A stretch of DNA of 64,000 nt. Origin: Alicyclobacillus mali (GTDB lineage Bacteria; Bacillota; Bacilli; Alicyclobacillales; Alicyclobacillaceae). Location: the NCBI RefSeq assembly GCF_017329565.1, contig NZ_JAFMTT010000013.1; one strand, 5' to 3'. Made by a program: the position numbers and the translations under genes. Positions 7,988 through 15,098 of the stretch are shown in pieces (position 1 is the stretch's first letter; each line of letters starts with the position of its first letter). The notes under the pieces were generated by a model. The model had not been told where the DNA came from. It was given only the letters and a program-made list of their open reading frames with translations, and ran no database searches.

Positions 7988-8950
7988 TCAAGAACGGATG
8001 GTCTCCCGCGCAAGCGTCACGGGAGGCATGGCCGCAGGCCGCTCGTCGATCACGTCTTCCACCGTCTTCATCCGGTACCCACGCGCCTCAAGCCAGCGGA
8101 TCATCGCCGGGAGCGCCTCGACGGTCGACGCCGTCGGATGCATGAGGACGAGCGCACCAGGCGTCACGTTTCGCTGCACGCGCTCCAGGATCGCAGCAGG
8201 CGGCGGGTTCCTCCAATCGACCGTGTCCGCCGTCCACAGAATGGCGTACATTCCTCGCGACTTGGCGATTGGCGCGAGGCGTGCATCGTACGATCCAGCA
8301 GGCGGCGCAATGAGCCGCGGCGCTTTGCCAGTGATCTCCGCGAGCACTCGATTCGTCTCGTCGATTTGCGCGCGAAGCTTCTCCTCGCCAAGCCGGCGAA
8401 AATCCGGATGACCGTATCCGTGCGACTCCACCGCGTGCCCGTCTCGGGCGATGGCGCGCACGAGGTCGGGAAACTTGCTTGCCCATGCGCCGTCGATAAA
8501 AAACGTCGCCTTCACGTGCGCATCCCGTAGGATCTGAAGCATCTTTGGCACATACGCCTCGCCCCAGGACACGTTCACCATGAGGGCAACCGATTTTTCT
8601 GTCGACGGGCCGCGGTAGATCACGTCGGCCGGCAGATCGCAGAGCCTCACCTTGGGCGGCACGGTGCGCCACACGAGGTGCAGCGCGCCGTCGTGCGCTC
8701 GCGCTGTCTCGCGCTCGCTCGCCGCCGTGTCCAGCGCGAAGCCCGACAGACCCGGGATGTTGTGCCACACGCGATCCCGCCTCGCGTCGACGGGCGGATT
8801 CGCCCACGCGCGGCTCGCCTCTTCCCAGACGCGCGCCGACAAGACCGACGCGGGTCGAGGCGACGTGTCAGCGCGCAGGAAGCGTCCGGCGTCGAACATC
8901 CAACTGCAGGCCGTGGCACACAGAGCGAGCGCCATTTGCTTGGACTTCAT
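7988..8950 (-). CDS. ylxY: Polysaccharide-deacetylase-like protein YlxY
   Basis: The 320-residue protein has an N-terminal hydrophobic segment (about residues 5-20, signal-peptide-like) and a NodB-type domain in the second half. The KATFFIDG strand, SHGYGHPDF (normally metal-binding histidines) and APPAGSYD match family motifs 1b to 3. The usual first motif TFDDG is replaced by VNVSWGE, so the catalytic aspartate pair is missing. B. subtilis YlxY differs in the same way as far as I recall, so the group may be catalytically atypical. It follows pnp as in B. subtilis. Its GGAGGGG ribosome binding site lies in the bulge of a nested hairpin (8952-8993). Confidence 0.88.
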   Translation of the reverse strand: MKSKQMALALCATACSWMFDAGRFLRADTSPRPASVLSARVWEEASRAWANPPVDARRDRVWHNIPGLSGFALDTAASERETARAHDGALHLVWRTVPPKVRLCDLPADVIYRGPSTEKSVALMVNVSWGEAYVPKMLQILRDAHVKATFFIDGAWASKFPDLVRAIARDGHAVESHGYGHPDFRRLGEEKLRAQIDETNRVLAEITGKAPRLIAPPAGSYDARLAPIAKSRGMYAILWTADTVDWRNPPPAAILERVQRNVTPGALVLMHPTASTVEALPAMIRWLEARGYRMKTVEDVIDERPAAMPPVTLARETIRS

Positions 8951-8951
8951 G

Positions 8952-8993
8952 AGGCATCCCCTCCATCCGCATTACACGCGGATTAGGATGCCT
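8952..8993 (-). promoter_or_regulatory. Nested hairpin enclosing the ylxY ribosome binding site
   Basis: AGGCATCC pairs with GGATGCCT (8 bp) and, inside it, ATCCGC pairs with GCGGAT (6 bp) around a seven-base loop. On the minus strand the GGAGG of ylxY falls in the bulge between the stems and the ATG follows directly. No U-tract follows, so it is more likely an RNA stability or translation-control element between pnp and ylxY than a terminator. Confidence 0.6.
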
Positions 8994-9011
8994 CCAGACC
9001 CAGACGGCCAA

Positions 9012-11219
9012 TCAGGCGTTGGGCGTTCGAGGAGTTCCCTTGGGTCCGGCCGGATGGCCGTGATCGCGCCGCGCATGCCCGCCCTGCGGCCCGCGACCCG
9101 GTCCGCCCGCGGAGCGCGGGGGCTGAGGCGGCGACGGCGGCTGCATCGCCTTCAGCACCTCTTTCCGCGACAGGTTGATCCGCCCCTGGTTATCGATCTC
9201 GGTGACCTTGACGGTCAGGGTGTCACCCACTTGGCAGACGTCCTCCACCTTCGCCACGCGGTTCAGATCCAGCTGCGAGATGTGCACGAGGCCCTCCTTG
9301 CCAGGCAGGATCTCGACGAATGCGCCGTACTTCTCGACGCGCGTCACCTTCCCGTTGTACGTGGCGCCGACCTCGACGTCGCGTACGATGTTCTCCACCA
9401 TCTCGCGGGCGCGGCTCGCCTGCTCGGCGTCTGTGCTGTGAATGTACACGCGGCCGTCCTGCTCGATGTCGATCTTGACGCCCGTCTCCTCGATAATCTT
9501 GTTGATCACACGCCCACCCGGGCCAATCACGTCGCGGATTTTGTCGGGATGGATCTTCACCGTGATGACCCGCGGCGCAAATTTCGAAAGGTCCGCGCGA
9601 GGCTCCGAAATGGCCTCCATCATCTTGCCCAGGATGAACATCCGGCCTTCCCGCGCCTGCTTCAGTGCGCGCTCCAGAATAGACCGGTCAATGCCGCTGA
9701 TCTTGATGTCCATCTGCAGCGCCGTGACGCCGCGCTCGGTGCCCGCCACTTTAAAGTCCATATCGCCCAGGTGATCCTCGATACCCTGGATGTCGCTCAG
9801 AATGGCGACCTGGTCGCCCTCCTTCACGAGTCCCATCGCGATCCCGGCCACCGGCGCCTTGATGGGCACACCCGCATCCATGAGCGCCATGGTGCTGCCG
9901 CAGATGCTCGCCTGGGAGGTGGAACCGTTCGACTCGAGGATTTCGGATACCACGCGAATGGCGTACGGGAACTCCTCCGGCGAGGGAATGACGGGATCGA
10001 GCGCGCGCTCACCGAGCGCCCCATGGCCGATGTCCCGGCGGCTCGGTGCCCGAAGCGGTCTGGCCTCGCCGACGCTGAACGGCGGAAAGTTGTAATGGTG
10101 CATGTAGCGATTGGACTTTTCAACTTCCAGCCCGTCGAGGAGCTGCTCGTCGCCCATGGAGCCCAACGTGCAGACGGACAGTGCCTGCGTCTGGCCGCGC
10201 GTAAACAGCGCCGATCCGTGCGTCCTCGGCAGAAGTCCCACTTCGCAGGAGATGGGGCGAATCTCGTCCAGGCGGCGCCCGTCAGGGCGAATACCTTCTT
10301 GCAGAATGGCCTCGCGCACCCGCTCCTTGAGGATGGTGTGCATGACTTCGGCGATGTCCGCCTCCTTCTCGGGGAAGCTCTCCTTGAAGTGTTCCAACAC
10401 TTCCGCGTTCAGATTGGCGAGCGCCTCTTCCCGCGCGAGCTTGTCCGGATTGCGGACCGCCGCGTTCACCTTGTCTGTCGCGTACTCGCGCACGGCAGCC
10501 TCCAGATCCGGGTCCACCCGATGAAGCTCTACCTCGCGCTTAGCCACACCGACCTTTTCGGCAAACGCGTTGATTTCGTCGCAGATGGTCTGAATGACCT
10601 GGTGTCCGTACAGGATGGCCTCAAGCACCACGTCTTCCGGCACCTGATTGGCGCCCGCCTCCACCATCACGATGGCGTCCTTCGTGCCGGCGACAACCAG
10701 GTGAAGGTCGCTCTTTTCAGCCTGTTCGACTGTGGGGTTGATGACAAATTCGCCGTCCACCAGCCCCACGATGACGCCCCCGATGGGACCGTTGAAGGGA
10801 ATGTCCGAGATGGTGAGCGATGCGGACGTACCGATCATCGCCGCGATTTCCGGCGCGCAGTCTTGGTCGACGGAGAGGACGAGATCGACAATTTGCACGT
10901 CGTTGCGAAATCCATCCGGAAACAGCGGTCGAATGGGGCGGTCAATCAGACGGGACGCGAGAATTGCATGCTCACTCGGGCGCCCCTCGCGTTTGATGAA
11001 ACCGCCGGGAATTTTCCCGACCGCGTACAATCGCTCTTCGTAGTTCACGGTGAGCGGGAAGAAGTCGAGCTCTTTTGGCTCTTTTGAAGCGGTGACCGTG
11101 GCGAGCACCACAGTTTCACCGTACTGCACGTGGACTGCAGCCGTCGCCTGTCGGGCCAGTTTCCCGGTCTCCAAGACAAAACGCCGGCCCGCCAGTTCAA
11201 ACTCATGGCGAACCACCAT
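9012..11219 (-). CDS. pnp: Polyribonucleotide nucleotidyltransferase (PNPase)
   Basis: PNPase degrades RNA 3' to 5' using phosphate, the main exonuclease of mRNA turnover in Bacilli. From the ATG at 11219 (MVVRHEFELAGRRFVLE), chosen because GGAGGTTGGAG lies just upstream, the protein is 735 residues. Two RNase PH domains flank an all-alpha linker, followed by a KH domain (VIGPGGRVINKI) and an S1 domain (YNGKVTRVEKYGAFVEILPG). The C-terminal tail after about residue 695 is rich in Pro, Gly, Arg and His. The longest frame starts 25 codons earlier without support. It follows rpsO, from which a terminator hairpin separates it. Confidence 0.97.
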   Translation of the reverse strand: MVVRHEFELAGRRFVLETGKLARQATAAVHVQYGETVVLATVTASKEPKELDFFPLTVNYEERLYAVGKIPGGFIKREGRPSEHAILASRLIDRPIRPLFPDGFRNDVQIVDLVLSVDQDCAPEIAAMIGTSASLTISDIPFNGPIGGVIVGLVDGEFVINPTVEQAEKSDLHLVVAGTKDAIVMVEAGANQVPEDVVLEAILYGHQVIQTICDEINAFAEKVGVAKREVELHRVDPDLEAAVREYATDKVNAAVRNPDKLAREEALANLNAEVLEHFKESFPEKEADIAEVMHTILKERVREAILQEGIRPDGRRLDEIRPISCEVGLLPRTHGSALFTRGQTQALSVCTLGSMGDEQLLDGLEVEKSNRYMHHYNFPPFSVGEARPLRAPSRRDIGHGALGERALDPVIPSPEEFPYAIRVVSEILESNGSTSQASICGSTMALMDAGVPIKAPVAGIAMGLVKEGDQVAILSDIQGIEDHLGDMDFKVAGTERGVTALQMDIKISGIDRSILERALKQAREGRMFILGKMMEAISEPRADLSKFAPRVITVKIHPDKIRDVIGPGGRVINKIIEETGVKIDIEQDGRVYIHSTDAEQASRAREMVENIVRDVEVGATYNGKVTRVEKYGAFVEILPGKEGLVHISQLDLNRVAKVEDVCQVGDTLTVKVTEIDNQGRINLSRKEVLKAMQPPSPPQPPRSAGGPGRGPQGGHARRDHGHPAGPKGTPRTPNA

Positions 11220-11300
11220 GGATCTCCAACCTCCTACCATTCGAAGCGGCCGTCCGCCGCATGACATGCTATGTACAAACGGGGGTTCCACCACACATGC

Positions 11301-11326
11301 AAAAGAAGCGGGCCGAAGCCCGCCTC
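11301..11326 (-). terminator. Terminator with UUCG tetraloop between rpsO and pnp
   Basis: GCGGGC and GCCCGC form a six-pair stem closed by a C(UUCG)G tetraloop in the minus-strand transcript, followed by TTCTTTTG. It lies just past the rpsO stop. Because no strong promoter is obvious before pnp, it may reduce rather than abolish read-through. Confidence 0.75.
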
Positions 11327-11329
11327 GTC

Positions 11330-11596
11330 TCAGTGGCGCAATCCGAGGGATTCAATCAACTGCCGATACCGGTTGACGTCCGTCTTGCGCAGGTAATTCA
11401 ACAGGTTGCGGCGCCGGCCGATCAACTTGTACAGGCCGCGACGCGAATGATGATCCTTTTTGTGAACGCGGAAGTGCTCCGTCAGCGAGTTGATGCGCTC
11501 GGTCAGAAGCGCAATCTGCACTTCCGGCGAACCCGTGTCGAGATCGTGCAACTTATACTTTGCGATGATTTCCTTCTTCTTATCCGCTTCTAGCAT
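11330..11596 (-). CDS. rpsO: Small ribosomal subunit protein S15
   Basis: S15 binds 16S rRNA early in assembly of the small-subunit platform. The 88-residue protein is standard length and has the DTGSPEVQIALLTERIN, HKKDHHSRRGL and GRRRNLLNYL segments of the family. The ATG has AAGGAGG well placed upstream. A leader of about 90 bases with its own promoter precedes it, and a UUCG terminator follows. S15 represses its own synthesis in several bacteria; this leader could do so but has not been shown to. Confidence 0.98.
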   Translation of the reverse strand: MLEADKKKEIIAKYKLHDLDTGSPEVQIALLTERINSLTEHFRVHKKDHHSRRGLYKLIGRRRNLLNYLRKTDVNRYRQLIESLGLRH

Positions 11597-11691
11597 GATG
11601 GTCCTCCTTGAACGTGAAATCGCTGCATCGAAGAACAGGCCGGAGGTTCCTGATCCGCGGTGCAGTTCATCGTGTTGCGCACACGGTCAAC

Positions 11692-11720
11692 ACTATACCA
11701 CAGCGTGCATGTGAATGCCA
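11692..11720 (-). promoter_or_regulatory. Extended -10 promoter before rpsO
   Basis: The minus strand reads TGTGGTATAGT, an extended -10 (TGn plus TATAGT), with a weak TGGCAT 17 bases upstream as -35. The predicted start gives a leader of about 85-90 bases. An almost identical extended -10 precedes rpsB. Confidence 0.6.
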
Positions 11721-11785
11721 GCGGCTCGGAAATCGCCCAACCGATGCTTGGCATCCACGGACACCGTGTGACGCCCCGGGCTCCT

Positions 11786-12772
11786 TCACCGCCCTCCATG
11801 GGAAGATGGCGGCATTGCCGACGCCCTGTTGGTCAAGCCGACCAGCGCCCGCGCGAGTTCGCAGTCGCGGGCAATCTGAGCTTTCAGCGCGTCGAGGCCG
11901 TCAAACTTCATCTCATCGCGAATGCGCCGGAGAAACGAGACGGAAAGCGTCTTGCCGTACAAATCGCCGTCGAAGTCGAGGAGATGCACCTCGAGTTGAA
12001 ACACGCGGCCATCGACGGTCGGGCGATATCCGGCGTTCAGCACGCCAAACGCATGAGCCGCAAAGGCATGATGCGCGCCTTCCACTTCGACAAACGCGGC
12101 GTACACGCCGGTCTTCGGCAAGACGTACGCATCGATGCCGCCGAGGTTCGCGGTGGGGAAGCCAATGGTCCGGCCGCGCTTGTCCCCGTGGACCACCTCG
12201 CCCGAGATGGTGTACGGCCGTCCGAGAAGCGCCTGCGCCGCCTCGACACGACCTTCGCGAAGGTGCTCGCGAATGCGGGAACTTGAAATCTTGTGCCCAT
12301 GTTCCTCCACGGGTTGGACCACATGCACATCGAAGCCTCGCGCATGGCCGAGCTGACGCAGAACGTCGACCGTGCCTTGACCACCTCGTCCAAACCGGAA
12401 GTCGGGGCCCACGACCACGCACCGCACTCGCAGCGGCACAAGATATCCGTCCACGAATTCCGCCGGTTCCAGCTGTTGAAATGCGCGGTTAAATTGAGCG
12501 ACATAAAACGCGTCGACGCCGAGCTCGGTGAAGAGCCGAACGCGTTCGCGGCGAGGGGTAAGCCATCTGGCGTACTCCGGGTCTCCGGTGAGCACGAACG
12601 TTGGGTGCGGCTCAAAGCTCATCACGGCGAGACGCTCTCCCGGCCCCAACAGCGTCCTGGCTGTATTCAAAATGGCCCGATGGCCCAGGTGCACACCGTC
12701 GAACTTCCCGATGGCCAAAACCTGCGGTGCAGGCGAAGCGGGCGCCTGGTTCTCCATGATGACAAACTCCAC
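11786..12772 (-). CDS. ribF: Bifunctional riboflavin kinase / FMN adenylyltransferase
   Basis: RibF phosphorylates riboflavin to FMN and adenylates FMN to FAD. The N-terminal adenylyltransferase domain has AIGKFDGVHLGHRAIL and a later SSSRIREHL segment; the C-terminal kinase domain has GRTIGFPTANL and TGVYAAFV. The GTG at 12772 is chosen: AGAGGGG at the truB stop is well spaced and the resulting N-terminus fits the family. The ATG at 12757 is an alternative. The protein is about 328 residues. It starts five bases past truB, as in B. subtilis. No clear terminator follows, so some transcripts may continue into rpsO. Confidence 0.94.
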   Translation of the reverse strand: MEFVIMENQAPASPAPQVLAIGKFDGVHLGHRAILNTARTLLGPGERLAVMSFEPHPTFVLTGDPEYARWLTPRRERVRLFTELGVDAFYVAQFNRAFQQLEPAEFVDGYLVPLRVRCVVVGPDFRFGRGGQGTVDVLRQLGHARGFDVHVVQPVEEHGHKISSSRIREHLREGRVEAAQALLGRPYTISGEVVHGDKRGRTIGFPTANLGGIDAYVLPKTGVYAAFVEVEGAHHAFAAHAFGVLNAGYRPTVDGRVFQLEVHLLDFDGDLYGKTLSVSFLRRIRDEMKFDGLDALKAQIARDCELARALVGLTNRASAMPPSSHGGR

Positions 12773-12776
12773 GGAC

Positions 12777-13685
12777 TCATCCCCTCTTCCAAAACACCTT
12801 CTTCGGCCGCACCATGGTCGGCTCGCCATCGGCGACTTCGCCGACTGCGGCCACGGTGCCGGCGTAAATCACGAGGACGAGAGCGCCCGGCGACACAGAC
12901 AGCGCTTGCCCCAACTCCACCGCTTGGCCGTTGGCGAGGCGCTCCAACGCGTCGCGAGCGGGACGCCACATCGGCAGACCTTCCAGGTACAGCAGCGGAT
13001 CGCGCAGGTGCGAAGCGGGATCATTCGAGGCCAACCAATCGTCGAGCGGGACAGCGTCCTCGACGCGCGCACAGCCGATGGCGAGTCTGCGAAGCGAGCG
13101 CATGTGAGCCGGCACGCCGAGAAGTGCGCCGAGATCTCGGCAGAGGGCACGGACGTAAGTGCCTTTGGAACAGCGCACGTGAAAGCGGGCGAGGGCGAGA
13201 TCTCCCTCGTGCCGGAGATCGTCAATCTGGAACGCCTGCACGTGCACCGTGCGCTCCGGGAGCTCCACCTTTTTACCTTGGCGCGCAAGATCGTAAGCGC
13301 GGCGGCCGTCGACGTGGACCGCGGAGTATTGCGGTGGCCGCTGGCGGATCTCGCCGGTGAGCTGGCTCGCGGCCTCGCGCACCTTGGCGACGTCCAGGTG
13401 TAACGCGGACGCCTGTGCGACGACCGCGCCTTCCGCGTCTTCCGTATCCGTGCCGAGGCCGAACACCACGGTGCCCCCGTACGCCTTGTCGCCGTCGCCG
13501 AGGTACTCCAGCAGGCGGGTGACGCGGCCGACGCAGATCATTAGGAGACCGGTCGCCATCGGGTCGAGCGTCCCCGCGTGCCCAACGCGCCGCACGCCGA
13601 GCTTGCGGCGGACGTGGTTCACGACGTCGTGCGACGTCATTCCCTCCGGCTTATCGATGAGCAGGACGCCGTCTAGCGCTTGCAC
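12777..13685 (-). CDS. truB: tRNA pseudouridine(55) synthase
   Basis: TruB converts U55 in the T-loop of tRNAs to pseudouridine. The 302-residue protein contains LLIDKPEGMTSHDVV and GHAGTLDPMATGLL, whose aspartate is the catalytic nucleophile, plus the RCSKGTYVRALCRDLG segment. The C-terminal part is the PUA-like extension. It begins at GTG and overlaps the end of nrnA by 13 bases. Confidence 0.96.
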   Translation of the reverse strand: MQALDGVLLIDKPEGMTSHDVVNHVRRKLGVRRVGHAGTLDPMATGLLMICVGRVTRLLEYLGDGDKAYGGTVVFGLGTDTEDAEGAVVAQASALHLDVAKVREAASQLTGEIRQRPPQYSAVHVDGRRAYDLARQGKKVELPERTVHVQAFQIDDLRHEGDLALARFHVRCSKGTYVRALCRDLGALLGVPAHMRSLRRLAIGCARVEDAVPLDDWLASNDPASHLRDPLLYLEGLPMWRPARDALERLANGQAVELGQALSVSPGALVLVIYAGTVAAVGEVADGEPTMVRPKKVFWKRG

Positions 13686-14692
13686 GCCTCATCCACTTCC
13701 CTCAGCGCCGCGATCACGGCTGATTCCACCGCCAGCTTCGCTTCTGCGAGCGTGCCTTTGAGTACGCACCCAGCCGCGCGCGCGTGACCGCCGCCGCCGA
13801 ATTGCTGCGCGATGGCCGCCACGTCAACGCGCCGCTTCGAACGCAGGCTCGCCTTGACGAGCCCGTCTGGACGCTCCCGCAAGAGAACGCCCACTTCGAC
13901 CGTCTCGACGGATCGCGCAAAGCCAACGAGCCCTTCCACGTCGTCCTCACTGGCATGGCAGGACGCCAGCATCTCCTGGCTCACGAGGATGAACGCGTAC
14001 CGCCCGTCGGGTGCGATAGTCATCTCGCGGAGGGCAATCTGCAGCAGTCTCATCTGCTCGAGTGTCCGCGCCTCGAGGGCGGGCTCGGCGATGTCGTACG
14101 GCTGGACCCCGCTCGCCAGCAGTTCCGCGGCAATCTGGTGCACCTCGCGCGTCGTGTTGGGATAGCTGAAGCCACCCGTGTCAGTGAGAATCCCGGTGTA
14201 GAGGCATTTGGCGAGATCCACGTTGAGCGGCACATCGAGCGCCCTCGCCACGTGATACAGCACCTCGCAGGTCGCGGCTGCCAGCGGATCCACGCACGCC
14301 ACCCACCCGTAACGGGGGTTGGTCTGATGGTGATCGATGTTCACGATCAACGGGTCGGTCGCGACGAGCGCCGCGACCGGCGCAAACCGCTGTTCGTCCG
14401 CGCAATCGACCGCGACGATGTGCTGAAACCGGCGCGGAGCTAGATCCTCCAGCGCTTGGACGCGGTCGTACATGGGCAGGAAGCGGAACCGCGGAGGCAG
14501 CGCCTCCCCTGCCGCGATCGCGAATCGCTTGCCGAGCGCATCCAGCATATGGGCCACCGCCAGTGCGCTCCCGAGCGCGTCCCCGTCCGGGCGCTCGTGC
14601 GTGACAATCAACCAATCATCGAGGCCGCGAAGCGCCTCTGCGGTGCGCGCGATGGCGTCCTTGTCCCGTGGCTCGGGCTGCCAACTCGTCAT
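13673..14692 (-). CDS. nrnA: DHH/DHHA1 phosphoesterase, NrnA-type nanoRNase/pAp phosphatase
   Basis: NrnA-type enzymes degrade very short RNA oligonucleotides and dephosphorylate 3'-phosphoadenosine 5'-phosphate. The protein is about 339 residues from the ATG at 14692, which has GAGGGGAG upstream. It shows THERPDGDALGSALAV, VAVDCAD, the NIDHHQTN signature with the DHH metal ligands, and the C-terminal DHHA1 motif FGGGGHARAAG. It sits between rbfA and truB; in B. subtilis the related gene lies elsewhere, but this arrangement is common in other Firmicutes. Confidence 0.92.
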   Translation of the reverse strand: MTSWQPEPRDKDAIARTAEALRGLDDWLIVTHERPDGDALGSALAVAHMLDALGKRFAIAAGEALPPRFRFLPMYDRVQALEDLAPRRFQHIVAVDCADEQRFAPVAALVATDPLIVNIDHHQTNPRYGWVACVDPLAAATCEVLYHVARALDVPLNVDLAKCLYTGILTDTGGFSYPNTTREVHQIAAELLASGVQPYDIAEPALEARTLEQMRLLQIALREMTIAPDGRYAFILVSQEMLASCHASEDDVEGLVGFARSVETVEVGVLLRERPDGLVKASLRSKRRVDVAAIAQQFGGGGHARAAGCVLKGTLAEAKLAVESAVIAALREVDEACKR

Positions 14693-14713
14693 CCCCTGAC
14701 TCCCCTCGGCCAC

Positions 14714-15070
14714 TCAATCGTTTGCGTCATGCTCGTTCAGCGACTTCAGCACCTGCTCAATGCGCTCGCTGTACTCGCCCGACTCATCCAGCCTGAACAC
14801 CAGCTCGGGCGCCATACGCATGTGCAGCCTGCGCGCGATCTCGCCGCGAAGGAACCCCGCCGCCTTGCTCAGCACGCCGAGCGAGGTCTCCTTCGCCTCT
14901 TCCGCGCCGTACACGCTCACGTACACCTTGGCGTGCTGAAGATCGCCCGAGACGTCCACGCGCGTGATGGTGACAAACCCAAGCCGCGGATCCTTCAGCT
15001 CGTGCTGAAGGAGATCCGCGAGTTCTTTCTTCATCTGTTCGGCCACTTTCTGTGCCCGAATTCGCGTCAA
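14714..15070 (-). CDS. rbfA: 30S ribosome-binding factor RbfA
   Basis: RbfA is a KH-fold protein needed for late maturation of 16S rRNA. The 118-residue protein is of usual size; QKVAEQMKKELADLLQHELKDPRLGFVTITRVDVS matches the family, shown here as separate pieces QKVAEQMKKELADLL and DPRLGFVTITRVDVS. The start is TTG, with GGAGGTG about ten bases upstream; the nearby GTG codons are in another frame. It follows infB directly: the ylxP gene found here in B. subtilis is absent. Confidence 0.95.
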   Translation of the reverse strand: MTRIRAQKVAEQMKKELADLLQHELKDPRLGFVTITRVDVSGDLQHAKVYVSVYGAEEAKETSLGVLSKAAGFLRGEIARRLHMRMAPELVFRLDESGEYSERIEQVLKSLNEHDAND

Positions 15071-15098
15071 CGTTCACGCACCTCCACGGCGTTGGCTC

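Noticed and set aside
8652..11087. Very long plus-strand open frame opposite pnp
   Set aside because: It is antisense to PNPase, has no ribosome binding site and gives a His/Arg-rich product. It is a by-product of high G+C content.
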